From NCBI RefSeq assembly GCF_000720485.1, contig NZ_JOAX01000025.1, positions 124,001 to 188,000 on the forward strand: a stretch of 64,000 nucleotides of DNA, given 5' to 3'. Positions within the stretch are counted from its first letter, which is position 1. Every line of letters begins with the position of its first letter. Source of the DNA: Streptomyces ochraceiscleroticus (GTDB taxonomy: Bacteria; Actinomycetota; Actinomycetes; Streptomycetales; Streptomycetaceae). Below the pieces are notes generated by a model, which saw nothing but the letters and a program-made list of their open reading frames with translations, was not told the origin of the DNA and made no database searches. Positions 15,236-22,707 of this stretch are shown in pieces. The translations under genes and the position numbers were made by a program.

Positions 15236-15754
15236 CTACTCGGCGGCCAGCAGCCGGTCCGCGATCTCCTCCACGCGGGCGCGCAGCCCCTCCTGGCTCT
15301 TGCCGCCGTCCAGCCGCTCGCCGCCGATGACGTACGTGGGCGTGCCCGTGACGCCGATCGCCTTGCCCTCGGCCTGGTCCGCGTCGACGATCAGCAGGTG
15401 CCGGCCGTCGATCAGCGCGGTGTCCAGCTCCTCGGCGTCCAGACCCAGCTCCCCGGCCACCTTCACCAGCAGCTTCTCGCCCTGCTTCGCCAGCTCGTCC
15501 GTGCGCCCGAGGACGGCCTCCACGTACGCCCAGCCCTGCCCCTGCTCGATGGCCTCTTCAGCGGCCTGCGCGGCGGCGTAGGCGTGCTTGTGCTTCTCCA
15601 GGGGGAAGTGGCGCAGCCGGATCTCCAGCCGGTCGCCGTAGCGCTCGCGCAGCGCGCGCAGGTCGTCCAGGGCGGCGTGGCAGTCGGGGCACTGCAGCTC
15701 GCACCAGACGTCCAGGACGGGAGGGGCGACTGCGGGGGAGGAAGCGTCGTTCAT
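15236..15754 (-). CDS. DsbA-family thioredoxin-fold oxidoreductase
   Basis: A 172-residue protein with a CPDC active-site motif at residues 22-25 in WCELQCPDCHAAL, a helical insert, and the cis-proline VTGTPTYVIGG near the C-terminus, all typical of DsbA-like folds. There is no signal peptide, so it should act in the cytoplasm, unlike classical DsbA. ATG 15754 is preceded by GGAGACTGG. It stands convergent to the GNAT gene and divergent from a small membrane protein gene. Confidence 0.85.
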   Translation of the reverse strand: MNDASSPAVAPPVLDVWCELQCPDCHAALDDLRALRERYGDRLEIRLRHFPLEKHKHAYAAAQAAEEAIEQGQGWAYVEAVLGRTDELAKQGEKLLVKVAGELGLDAEELDTALIDGRHLLIVDADQAEGKAIGVTGTPTYVIGGERLDGGKSQEGLRARVEEIADRLLAAE

Positions 15755-15937
15755 GGGGCCAGTCTCCCAGCCCGCGCGGCCCCGGCCGAACGGAACCCAT
15801 GGCTCACCGACCCCGCCGAACCGGCACCTGGGGACGATCCGGACCCCGAGATGACCCCGAGCGCGGGCCGGGCCATGGCCCCCGAACCGGGCGAGGGGGC
15901 ACGATGGGGGGAGAACCGTCCACCGCAGGAGGATCCG

Positions 15938-16423
15938 ATGCTGACCTCGACCGTCTGCGCCGTGCTGTCGGTGGCCGGCCTGGGCATCGCCGCGCTGACC
16001 GCCTTCCGCCGGCGCTTCCTCGCCGCGACGCGCATCGCCGCCTTCGCGCTGATCCCGGTCGGCCTGGTCCTGACCGGTGTCATCGACTGGATCACGGACC
16101 TGGTCTTCAAGCCGACCGTGTGGGCGGGCTTCGGCGTACTGGCACTCTCGGCCCTGCTGTTCCTGGTGAGCCGGGCGGCCGAGCGCCGCTCCGTGAGCCG
16201 CAGGGAACGCCGCGCCGCGGCCAAGGCGGCGGGCTCCGGCGCGCCCGGCGCTCTCGTCCCGCCGGCTGCCTACGGGGCGAATCGAACGAACTCGTCTCCC
16301 CAGCAGGGGGTTACCCAAGGGCGGGGTGCGGAAATCCAGCCGGGGGCCCGCTCCGGTGATCGCTCCGGTGGCGCGGACGACTTCTCCGATATCGAAGCCA
16401 TCCTGAAAAAGCACGGGATCTGA
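15938..16423 (+). CDS. Membrane protein of unknown function, three helices and charged tail
   Basis: A 161-residue protein. Hydrophobic stretches at about 3-22 (TSTVCAVLSVAGLGIAALTA), 33-52 and 60-78 should cross the membrane. A long basic then Ser/Gly-rich tail follows and ends in DDFSDIEAILKKHGI, a sequence end typical of a conserved docking or binding motif. The ATG has a strong AGGAGG site 5-6 bases upstream. I do not recognise a named family. Confidence 0.75.
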   Translation: MLTSTVCAVLSVAGLGIAALTAFRRRFLAATRIAAFALIPVGLVLTGVIDWITDLVFKPTVWAGFGVLALSALLFLVSRAAERRSVSRRERRAAAKAAGSGAPGALVPPAAYGANRTNSSPQQGVTQGRGAEIQPGARSGDRSGGADDFSDIEAILKKHGI

Positions 16424-16492
16424 GGAACTCCCCCTCCTGCGGGGGAATCTCCCGCCCCTCGCGCCGATCACCTGCGCCATGATCTCCGCGAG

Positions 16493-16651
16493 ATGAACGA
16501 TGAGTGCGCCCTGACCCGGGAGAACGCTCCCCGGGCCCCTGAATCCCGCGGCTGTCTCTTCGCCCTGTCCCAGCCGCCCCTGATGCTCTTCCTCACCGTC
16601 ATCGGCGTCCTGCTCCTGGTGGGCGCCGTGCACGACCTCTTCCTGCTCTAG
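16493..16651 (+). CDS. Small 52-residue membrane protein
   Basis: ATG 16493 to TAG 16651 reads a short polar head (MNDECALTRENAPRAPESRG) followed by a hydrophobic segment at about 29-45 (PPLMLFLTVIGVLLLVGAV) and the end HDLFLL. Third codon positions are nearly all G or C, as in real genes. A clear ribosome site is missing: only CGCGAG precedes the ATG. It lies between the end of the preceding membrane protein gene and the convergent CGNR gene. I do not recognise the family and coding status is uncertain. Confidence 0.5.
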   Translation: MNDECALTRENAPRAPESRGCLFALSQPPLMLFLTVIGVLLLVGAVHDLFLL

Positions 16652-16681
16652 AAGCCCGTGGCGCGCCTCCGGGAGGCGCGG

Positions 16682-17245
16682 TCAGCTCGCGGCCTCGCGG
16701 CGGCGTGCGCGGTACGCGGCGACGTGCAGGCGGTTGCCGCAGGTCCGGCTGTCGCAGTAGCGGCGCGAGCGGTTCCGGGAGAGGTCGACGAAGGCGTGCC
16801 GGCAGTCCGGTGCCTCGCAGCGCCGCAGCCGCTCCCGCTCGCCGGCGACGACCAGGAACGCCAGCGCCATCCCGCCGTCCGCCGCGAGGTGGTCGGCGAC
16901 CGAGGCGCCGGGCGCGAAGTAGTGCACGTGCCAGTCGTACCCGTCGTGGTCGGTCAGCCGCGGTGTGGTGCCGGCCGCCGCCACCAGCGAATTCAGCAGC
17001 TCGGCCGCGCTGCGGTCGTCGTCCGCCGCGAAGACCTGCGCGAATCTCGCCCGTACGGAGCGCACGGAAGCCAGGTCCCGTTCGGTGAGCGTGCCCACAT
17101 CGCTGAAGGCGTTGCGTGCGACGAACTCGTGCAGGGACGGCACGTCGCTGAGGGCGTCCGGGGCCGACGGGGCCCCGCCCTCGGGCGCGGTGTTCAGGAG
17201 GTCGACGACCGCCTCCAGCGCGCACCGGGTGTCGTGGGTGATCAT
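16682..17245 (-). CDS. CGNR zinc-finger protein (ABATE domain)
   Basis: A 187-residue protein. The first 120 residues are the helical stress-induced ABATE-type domain (LEAVVDLLNT, REFVARN-like stretches). The C-terminal part is the CGNR zinc finger: CEAPDCRHAF (Cys143, Cys148), RYCDSRTCGNRLHVAAYRAR (Cys164, Cys169), where the name-giving CGNR is residues 169-172. These proteins are thought to be small transcriptional regulators. ATG 17245 is chosen; a GTG three bases upstream, nearer to GGAG, is an equally good start. Transcribed toward the small gene above. Confidence 0.87.
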   Translation of the reverse strand: MITHDTRCALEAVVDLLNTAPEGGAPSAPDALSDVPSLHEFVARNAFSDVGTLTERDLASVRSVRARFAQVFAADDDRSAAELLNSLVAAAGTTPRLTDHDGYDWHVHYFAPGASVADHLAADGGMALAFLVVAGERERLRRCEAPDCRHAFVDLSRNRSRRYCDSRTCGNRLHVAAYRARRREAAS

Positions 17246-17435
17246 CACGGGTCGCTCCCAGGCCGGGAGGGGCGGATTCTGCCGCCCCCCGGGATCCATG
17301 TGCGGTGGCCGGTGATCTCCAGCGATCGACCGGCCGCCCCTTGCCGAATGGTCGCCGACTCTAGCGCCTCCAACAAGGCCGGGCGGCCACCGGTGCCGCA
17401 GGTTTCCCCGGCTCCCCGGTGCCCTTCCGGGCCGG

Positions 17436-17476
17436 TCAGCACGGAAGCGGCGCCCCTTCAGCACGGAAGCGGCGCC
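17436..17476. repeat. 19-bp direct repeat
   Basis: TCAGCACGGAAGCGGCGCC occurs at 17436-17454 and 17458-17476, separated by 3 bases. The second copy runs into the arm of the hairpin at 17471. Confidence 0.8.
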
Positions 17477-17508
17477 GTCGCCGCGGTGGTCTCCGCGGCG
17501 ACGGCGCC
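17471..17508 (-). terminator. Strong hairpin downstream of ssgB
   Basis: A perfect 16-bp stem (GGCGCCGTCGCCGCGG with its complement) and a 6-base loop. It lies about 100 bases past the ssgB stop codon on the minus strand, so it is placed to end that transcript. No T-run follows. Confidence 0.6.
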
Positions 17509-17605
17509 GGTGGTTGCCGTATGAACTTGTCCGTCCTGCGCCGTCTCCCCGAGTCGGACGGCGCGAGTGGTGAGCGGTTGACGCGGTACGCGGCCGCGGG
17601 TCTCC

Positions 17606-18019
17606 TCAGCTCTCCGCGAGGATGTGGGAGAGCTCCGTGTCGAGATCGAAGTGTCGGTGCTCGGTGCCGGGCGGGACCGCGGCATCCGTGCGCTTGAGGA
17701 AGGATTCCAGGGCCCGCGCCGGGGCTTCGAGCAGAGCCTCGCCTTCCGGGGAGCTCAGGGCGATGCAGACGACTCCCTGACCGTGGCTCCGGGACGGCCA
17801 GACGCGGACGTCGCCGGTGCCGGTGGGCCGATGGAGGCCCTCGGCGAGGAGATCGCGGGCGAAAACCCACTCGACGGTCTCCTCGGCTCCGGTGTGGAAG
17901 GTGGCGTGCACGGCATAAGGATCGGCCGTGTCATACCGCAGGCCCGCAGGTACAGGCAGTGAGGACTCGCTCGACACAACGAGGCGCAGGTGCAGCTCGC
18001 AGCTGACCGTGGTGTTCAT
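17606..18019 (-). CDS. ssgB: Sporulation-specific cell division protein SsgB
   Basis: A 137-residue SsgA-like protein starting MNTTVSCELHLRLVVSSESS and containing YDTADPYAVHATFHTG and EWVFARDLLAEGL. The sequence and length match SsgB, one of the most conserved proteins of sporulating actinobacteria. In S. coelicolor SsgB recruits FtsZ to the septum sites in aerial hyphae together with SsgA. ATG 18019 is preceded by GAAAGGCC on the minus strand. In other Streptomyces ssgB is under the stress sigma factor SigH; a GTTT at 18099-18102 (minus strand) and a CCACC/GGTGG palindrome lie in the upstream region, but I see no full SigH consensus. Confidence 0.95.
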   Translation of the reverse strand: MNTTVSCELHLRLVVSSESSLPVPAGLRYDTADPYAVHATFHTGAEETVEWVFARDLLAEGLHRPTGTGDVRVWPSRSHGQGVVCIALSSPEGEALLEAPARALESFLKRTDAAVPPGTEHRHFDLDTELSHILAES

Positions 18020-18079
18020 ACGCCAGGGCCTTTCGCTCAGTGTGCGCTCGGGGGTTCGCACGTCGGCGAAATCGACATG

Positions 18080-18092
18080 CCACCTACGGTGG
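18080..18092. promoter_or_regulatory. Short palindrome upstream of ssgB
   Basis: CCACC-TAC-GGTGG lies about 60 bases upstream of the ssgB start. The GTTT element that could belong to a SigH-type promoter is just upstream on the minus strand. Position suggests regulation; the binding factor is unknown. Confidence 0.3.
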
Positions 18093-18205
18093 TGTTGTAA
18101 ACCCCTCTGACTGTTTTGGGTGGCTTCGAGTACCTCTTACGGCGGAGTCCGGGATCCTCCCGAGCGTTCATGCGGGGGTGCGGAGCGTCGGGTAGGTTTG
18201 CCGGT

Positions 18206-18649
18206 ATGAATGCGGAGAGTGACGAGGGTCGGGGCGTCGTGGGAGGCGCGTCGACACGGGGCGCGACGGCGGTCCCGCAGAAGCTGGGGTCCAAGGCGCC
18301 GCATTTCGTGAAGCGCTCCCGGACCCTGCACATGAGCTGGCAGGTCGGGATCTTCATCATCGGGCTCGCGGTGGTCGTCGGCGGCATCATCATGCTGCCG
18401 CTGCCCGGGCCCGGCTGGCTGGTGATCTTCGCCGGCATGGCGATCTGGGCGACCGAGTTCGTCTGGGCGCAGCTCGTACTCCGCTGGACCAAGCGCAAGG
18501 TCACCGAGGCTGCCCAGAAGGCCCTGGACCCCAAGGTCCGACGGCGCAACATCATCCTCACCACGATCGGCGTCGTGATCATCGTCGCGGCGCTCGCGGT
18601 GTATGTGTGGAAGTTCGGCTTCGAGATGCCCTGGCACATCACCGAGTGA
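18206..18649 (+). CDS. PGPGW-motif transmembrane protein (TIGR02611 family)
   Basis: A 147-residue protein. After a polar head comes a helix (about 45-68, VGIFIIGLAVVVGGIIMLPL), then the motif LPGPGW that defines the family, a second helix, a basic amphipathic stretch and a last helix (about 116-138). Function is unknown. ATG 18206 is 7 bases after TAGGTT (18193-18198), consistent with a leaderless transcript. It is divergent from ssgB, sharing its upstream region. Confidence 0.82.
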   Translation: MNAESDEGRGVVGGASTRGATAVPQKLGSKAPHFVKRSRTLHMSWQVGIFIIGLAVVVGGIIMLPLPGPGWLVIFAGMAIWATEFVWAQLVLRWTKRKVTEAAQKALDPKVRRRNIILTTIGVVIIVAALAVYVWKFGFEMPWHITE

Positions 18650-18732
18650 CAACGGCCCGGCCGCACCGTGGTCAGGAGCCCCGCTGACATGGGGTAATGT
18701 TGGCGGTGCGCCAGGCCGCGAGGCACCGGCGC

Positions 18733-18831
18733 CCCGGGCGATTAGCTCAGTGGGAGAGCGCTTCGTTCACACCGAAGAGGTCACTGGTTCGAACCCAGTA
18801 TCGCCCACAAGTGCGAGGGTGAAGTGTGTTC
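18733..18831 (+). repeat. 99-bp direct repeat, copy 1 (tRNA-Val plus 3' flank)
   Basis: Contains the complete tRNA-Val(CAC), three bases before it and 24 bases after it. The right end carries the ribosome binding site and GTG start of the following SRPBCC gene. Copy 2 is at 19345-19443, 612 bp further on. Confidence 0.85.
18736..18807 (+). tRNA. tRNA-Val (CAC), copy 1
   Basis: A 72-base cloverleaf: acceptor GGGCGAT/ATCGCCC, D arm TAGCTCAGTGGGAGAGC, anticodon arm CTTCG-TTCACAC-CGAAG giving CAC, T arm CTGG-TTCGAAC-CCAG. CCA is not encoded. Identical to copy 2. A TAATGT -10-like hexamer is 36 bases upstream. Confidence 0.97.
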
Positions 18832-19276
18832 CCACTACCGCTTCCGCAGCGTCTGGCTGCTGGACGCGGCGCCCGGCGTCGTCTACGCCGTCCTTGAGCG
18901 GACCGAGTCCTACCCCCGCTGGTGGCCCCAGGTCGCCGAGGTGCACCGGACCGACGACCGCTCCGGTGCCGCCCGCATCCGCTCCGTACTGCCGTACAGC
19001 CTGCGTGTCACCGCCCGCGAGACCCGCCGCGACCCGGGCGCCGGCGTCCTGGAGACGGCGCTGCACGGCGACATCGACGGCTGGGCGCGCTGGACGGTCC
19101 GCCCGTACGGCACCGGCACCCGCGCGCTGTACGAGCAGGAGGTCGAGGTGCGCAGGCCCTTCATGCGGCTGCTGGCCTACCCGGGGCGGCCGTTCTTCCG
19201 GCTCAACCACACGCTGATGATGCGGGCCGGGCGGCGCGGACTGGCCGCCTGGCTGGCCCGCCACGAAGGAATTTGA
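18824..19276 (+). CDS. SRPBCC-family protein (polyketide cyclase/START-like)
   Basis: A 150-residue START-fold protein: WLLDAAPGVVYAVLERTESYPRWWPQV is the classical N-terminal helix-strand, followed by beta strands and the amphipathic C-terminal helix FRLNHTLMMRAGRRGLAAWL. The pocket suggests binding of a hydrophobic small molecule; function is unknown. GTG 18824 uses GCGAGGGTGAA, which lies in the 99-bp repeat, so its translation start region is duplicated downstream of the second tRNA. The gene sits exactly between the two repeat copies. Confidence 0.82.
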   Translation: MCSHYRFRSVWLLDAAPGVVYAVLERTESYPRWWPQVAEVHRTDDRSGAARIRSVLPYSLRVTARETRRDPGAGVLETALHGDIDGWARWTVRPYGTGTRALYEQEVEVRRPFMRLLAYPGRPFFRLNHTLMMRAGRRGLAAWLARHEGI

Positions 19277-19302
19277 AGTAACGCCGCCGCGACCTGTATT
19301 GT
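19273..19302 (+). promoter_or_regulatory. Promoter of tRNA-Val copy 2
   Basis: TTGAAG (19273-19278), an 18-base spacer and TATTGT (19297-19302). The -35 overlaps the stop codon of the SRPBCC gene. The -10 lies in the loop of a 6-bp inverted repeat, GACCTG/CAGGTC (19291-19309). Position 46 bases before the tRNA is suitable. Confidence 0.5.
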
Positions 19303-19344
19303 TCAGGTCGTTCGCGGGAGACCCGAAGGAAACCCCGGACACAT

Positions 19345-19443
19345 CCCGGGCGATTAGCTCAGTGGGAGAGCGCTTCGTTCACACCGAAGAGGTCACTGGT
19401 TCGAACCCAGTATCGCCCACAAGTGCGAGGGTGAAGTGTGTTC
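19345..19443 (+). repeat. 99-bp direct repeat, copy 2
   Basis: Same 99 bp as 18733-18831, with the tRNA at 19348-19419. The downstream 24 bases include the same ribosome site and GTG as the SRPBCC gene, but here they are read antisense as the 3' end of the exonuclease gene. Confidence 0.85.
19348..19419 (+). tRNA. tRNA-Val (CAC), copy 2
   Basis: Sequence-identical to copy 1 with intact cloverleaf and CAC anticodon. Preceded by its own promoter. Bases 19359-19419 are also the antisense 3' end of the exonuclease gene. Confidence 0.97.
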
Positions 19444-20150
19444 TCCGGTCGCAGTGGCCAGTGCGGGTCCACCGCCTCTTCCGTGCCGTTGCGTGCGAAC
19501 CATGCCTGCAGGCCCCGTGCTTGGGCGGCGTGCCACACCGCCTGGAGCGCGTGCAGCTCCGCCACGCTCAGCCCTTCGAGCCGTGTCGCGAACGTCTGCC
19601 CCAGCGCCCGTACGACCTGCAGCGACGCCGTCGCGTCCGCCGCCGCCTCGTGCGCCCCCGACAGCTCGACGCCGTAGTGCTCGCACAGGTCCGTCAGCGT
19701 CCGGCGGCCCTTGCGGTACCGGTCCAGATGCTTGTCCAGCACCCGCGGATCCAGCACGCACAACGACTGCGCGCCGAGATACGCCGCCAGCGACGACGCG
19801 CGGTGCCGGCGCAACTCACGGTCCAGCAGCGTCAGATCGAACGGTGCGTTCATCACCACCAGCGGCCGCCCCGCCATCGCCTGCTCCGCCAGGGCCCGCG
19901 CTATCTCCTCCATCACCGGCGCCGGCCAGCGGCCGTTCATCGCCAGATGCCCGGCCGTCAGGCCGTGCACCGCCGTCGCCGCCTCCGGGATGTCCACCCC
20001 CGGATTGACCAGCCAGCGCGTGACCCGCGGAGTCGAGCGCGGCGTCTCCTGGACGACCAGGGCGGCGGAGACGATGCGGTCCTGCTCCACATCGATCCCC
20101 GTCGTCTCGGTGTCGAAGGCAGCCAGCGGACCGTCGAACCAGCACGGCAT
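19359..20150 (-). CDS. DEDDh 3'-5' exonuclease (DnaQ-like), 3' end antisense to a tRNA gene
   Basis: A 263-residue exonuclease with FDTETTGID (Asp13, Glu15; Exo I), VVMNAPFDLTLLDREL (Exo II) and GAHEAAADATAS (Exo III His/Asp). It resembles the epsilon subunit of DNA polymerase III and may proofread or process DNA or RNA ends. ATG 20150 has GAGGAG 9-10 bases upstream. The first stop on the minus strand is at 19359-19361, inside tRNA-Val copy 2, so the last 28 codons lie in the 99-bp repeat and the last 20 are antisense tRNA. A conserved domain end well before this suggests the tail is not needed for activity. Confidence 0.87.
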   Translation of the reverse strand: MPCWFDGPLAAFDTETTGIDVEQDRIVSAALVVQETPRSTPRVTRWLVNPGVDIPEAATAVHGLTAGHLAMNGRWPAPVMEEIARALAEQAMAGRPLVVMNAPFDLTLLDRELRRHRASSLAAYLGAQSLCVLDPRVLDKHLDRYRKGRRTLTDLCEHYGVELSGAHEAAADATASLQVVRALGQTFATRLEGLSVAELHALQAVWHAAQARGLQAWFARNGTEEAVDPHWPLRPENTLHPRTCGRYWVRTSDLFGVNEALSH

Positions 20151-20386
20151 AGTCCCAACTCCTCGTGCTCCTACGGCGGGTGGCCTGCCCCGGGCCGCCC
20201 GAGCTGGTGATACCCGGCCTCCGCGGTTGTCGAACCGCCATTGTTTGCTGACCACTTGACACGGAGACAACACAGAGGGGACCGCAGCCCCACGCGCGGT
20301 CCGCCGGACCGCCGCGCGGCCCGGACCCCACCGCACCCCCACGCACCCGACCGGCACCACCGCAACGCCCGGAAGGCACTGGAGCG

Positions 20387-20953
20387 ATGACGCTCGCACA
20401 GCCCGAGCCGGGTGGGTACCTGCCCGAGCGACCGGTACCGCTGCGCGGCCAGCTCGCCACCACCGCCTCCATGGAGACGCTCCAGGTGGGCTATCTCCAC
20501 GCCGTGGCCGCGGCGGCCGGCTGCTCGCTCGCGCAGCCCTTCCCGGACAACGGCATCGACTGGCACGTCAGCCACGGCTCGTCCGGCCACACCATCGACG
20601 ACGAAGTGACCATCAAGGTGCAGCTCAAGTGCACCTACCAGGTCCAGCCCCGCCCGCCGGGGCCCAGCTTCGGCTTCACGCTGGACAACGACCACCTCGT
20701 GAAGCTCGCCCGTACCCCCGTCGCGGTGCACAAGATCCTGGTCGTGATGCTCGTACCGCGCACCCCCGAGGACTGGCTCCGCGCGAGCCACGACCGGCTC
20801 GAACTGCGGCACTGCTGTTACTGGATCAACCTGGCCGGCCAGCAGGCCACCGGCAGGCGCAAGACCACTGTGCGGATTCCGACCACGCGGATCTTCGACG
20901 ACCGTGCGCTCGCCGAGATCATGACGCGGGTCGGGGCGGGAGGGAGACCCTGA
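20387..20953 (+). CDS. DUF4365 protein, PD-(D/E)XK nuclease-like
   Basis: A 188-residue protein. After a Leu/Gly-rich head, GIDWHVSH and VTIKVQLKCTYQV match the DUF4365 core: an Asp followed by a Gln-x-Lys strand, a pattern of the PD-(D/E)XK restriction-nuclease fold. CYWINLAGQ and the C-terminal IPTTRIFD are also as in the family. Catalysis is not proven. The ATG is placed after a GGAG-containing stretch. The next gene starts overlapping the stop (TGATG), so the two are translationally coupled. Confidence 0.75.
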   Translation: MTLAQPEPGGYLPERPVPLRGQLATTASMETLQVGYLHAVAAAAGCSLAQPFPDNGIDWHVSHGSSGHTIDDEVTIKVQLKCTYQVQPRPPGPSFGFTLDNDHLVKLARTPVAVHKILVVMLVPRTPEDWLRASHDRLELRHCCYWINLAGQQATGRRKTTVRIPTTRIFDDRALAEIMTRVGAGGRP

Positions 20954-22128
20954 TGTACCGGCCGACCGACGAGCGCCCACTCCCCGTTCCCGACCCCGCA
21001 CGGGTCGATCCGGCCGTCCTCACCGCCCTGCTGGGCCGGCACGGCTGGCACCGCCGCGGCGGCACCCAGGGCCAGTACGGCCGCTGGACCCCGCCCGGCG
21101 GCACCGCCGGGACCAGCCTCCTCGTGCCCGAGTCCGCCCGCTTCCCCGACAGCACCGACCTGCTCGCCGAGGCCCTGACCGCGCTCGCCCGCAGCGCCGC
21201 GCCCTCGGCCCGCGAGGTGCTGGTCGGCCTCGCGGTGCCCAGCGACGAGGTGCGCTGGGAGCGCGACATCCCGGACGAGGGCTCGGGCGCGACGCTGTGG
21301 ACCGCACAGGAACGGCTGCGCGCCGCCGCCCGCTCCCTGCTGGCCGCCGGGGCGCTCGGCACCTGCGCGCGGGCCGGCTACCACGGCGCGCGGCACCGTC
21401 GGCAGGCCGAGGCGCTGCTGGACCAGGTGCTGGTCGGCCCGGCCCCCGCGGGCCGCAGCCTCACCGCGTACGTCCCGGTCACCGCGGGGCGCGGCACGGT
21501 CGCGGGCCTCCAGCGGGCGCTGCACGCCGCCCGCGACGCCACGGACTACCAGCGGGCCACCGGCGGCATGGAGGCGTACGAGGCCGCCGTGGAACTGGGC
21601 GTCTGCCACGAGCTGACCGAGGCGCTGATCTCCCTGGTGCGCGGCGCCGAGGGGGTGCGCATCGTGATCGAGTGGTCACCGGCCGAGGGGGCGCCGCCGG
21701 GCTGCCCGGCCCGTCCCGAGCCCGTCGAGTTCACCCCCGGCGACCTGCCCGCGCTGCGGCAGGCCGCCCAGCAGTACGTACGGGACGAGCCCTCGCTCGC
21801 CGTGCGGGTGACCGGCACGGTCGTACGGATGCGCCGCGAGCGGCCGGACGGCGCGGGCGCGGTACGGCTGCGGGTGCTGGCCGGCGCGGACGTGGCGCAG
21901 GTCAGGGTCGCGCTCGGGGAGGAGGACTACCGGATCGCGGGCCACGCCCACCTGCTGGGACTGCCGGTACGGGTGACCGGGCGGCTGGAGAGCCGCGGCG
22001 GCTTCCGCCGGATCACCGGGGCCGGCGGCGTCACGCCCGTGCAGGTCGACGACGCGGAGCGGGACCGGCTGCTGAAGTCGCTCCAGGAGAACCTGGACCA
22101 CTTCGAGGAGGCGTGCGGCGGCGAGTGA
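20953..22128 (+). CDS. Unknown protein coupled to the DUF4365 gene
   Basis: A 391-residue protein that I do not recognise. The N-terminal 200 residues are Arg/Ala-rich and helical. The region about 195-260 (TAYVPVTAGRGTVAGLQRALHAARDAT) is followed by strands. Residues about 290-370 (VTGTVVRMRRE, VRVALGEEDYR, PVRVTGRLESRGG) read like a beta-rich OB-like domain, which in other proteins binds nucleic acid; this is inference. ATG 20953 overlaps the previous gene's stop. Functional link to the nuclease-like neighbour is likely from coupling only. Confidence 0.75.
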   Translation: MYRPTDERPLPVPDPARVDPAVLTALLGRHGWHRRGGTQGQYGRWTPPGGTAGTSLLVPESARFPDSTDLLAEALTALARSAAPSAREVLVGLAVPSDEVRWERDIPDEGSGATLWTAQERLRAAARSLLAAGALGTCARAGYHGARHRRQAEALLDQVLVGPAPAGRSLTAYVPVTAGRGTVAGLQRALHAARDATDYQRATGGMEAYEAAVELGVCHELTEALISLVRGAEGVRIVIEWSPAEGAPPGCPARPEPVEFTPGDLPALRQAAQQYVRDEPSLAVRVTGTVVRMRRERPDGAGAVRLRVLAGADVAQVRVALGEEDYRIAGHAHLLGLPVRVTGRLESRGGFRRITGAGGVTPVQVDDAERDRLLKSLQENLDHFEEACGGE

Positions 22129-22152
22129 GCCCCGCACCCCTCAGCGGGCCCG

Positions 22153-22707
22153 TCAGCGGTGCGGGTAAAGATCACGCAGCAGCGCGATCTCCGCACCGTG
22201 GTGGATGACCTCCCGGTTGATGTGCAGCACCAGCGTCGCCATCGGATACTCGCCGTACGGCCCCTCGGCGGGGCCGCACGGCCGCGCCAGGTCCTCCTCG
22301 CTGAGCCCCCGCACGCCCGCCTGCCACGCCGCGTACGCCGCGTCGAGCTGCTCCAGCGCCTCCCGGGCCGTACCGGCGTACGCGAAGGACTCGTAGTCCA
22401 TCTTCGGCCCGCCGAAGTGGTTGGCCACGCGCATCCCGAACACGGCCACGATGATGTGGGCCAGCCGCCAGGCGATGGTCGTCACCGGCGGGGGCACCGG
22501 CTCGGGGAAGGCGAAGTCGACCGTGAAGTCGCCGGACCCCGCGGCAATGGGCGCGCTGCTCGTCCCCCTCGGGCGTACGTTCCAGGCGCCCGGCGCGGGC
22601 TCCCAGAAGTACTCCTCGTCGCTCAGCCCGGACAGGCGGTCCCGCAGCTGAACCCGCCAGTGCAGGTCCAGCTGCTCCGCGAGCTGCTCGTTCCAGTCGA
22701 TGACCAT
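22153..22707 (-). CDS. DinB-family (DfsB-like) metal-dependent protein
   Basis: A 184-residue four-helix protein. [25 protein letters not shown] and [23 protein letters not shown] supply the three His ligands expected of DinB/DUF664 proteins; some family members are mycothiol-dependent enzymes. Trp-rich [13 protein letters not shown] is also typical. ATG 22707 has a GGGGGG stretch upstream on the minus strand. The gene is convergent with the 391-residue protein gene; a CCCGCACC/GGTGCGGG inverted pair at 22131-22165 overlaps its stop and might end transcription on both sides. Confidence 0.83.
   Translation of the reverse strand: MVIDWNEQLAEQLDLHWRVQLRDRLSGLSDEEYFWEPAPGAWNVRPRGTSSAPIAAGSGDFTVDFAFPEPVPPPVTTIAWRLAHIIVAVFGMRVANHFGGPKMDYESFAYAGTAREALEQLDAAYAAWQAGVRGLSEEDLARPCGPAEGPYGEYPMATLVLHINREVIHHGAEIALLRDLYPHR

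Larger units (their letters stand above)
17246..17605. other. 360-bp intergenic region with direct repeat and hairpin
   Basis: No gene is supportable. It contains two copies of a 19-mer at 17436 and 17458 and a 16-bp perfect hairpin at 17471-17508 that probably ends ssgB transcription. The remainder should hold the CGNR gene promoter, which I cannot pick out. Confidence 0.6.

Noticed and set aside
18733..19443. The repeat pair as attL/attR of an integrated element
   Set aside because: The repeat covers the whole tRNA and downstream DNA and not only its 3' end, the interval has no integrase, and it holds one small gene. Plain duplication is simpler.
19436..20008. A 190-codon frame that starts in the second copy of the duplicated GTG site
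   Set aside because: It is antisense to the exonuclease, has no recognisable domain and begins there only because the start site was copied.
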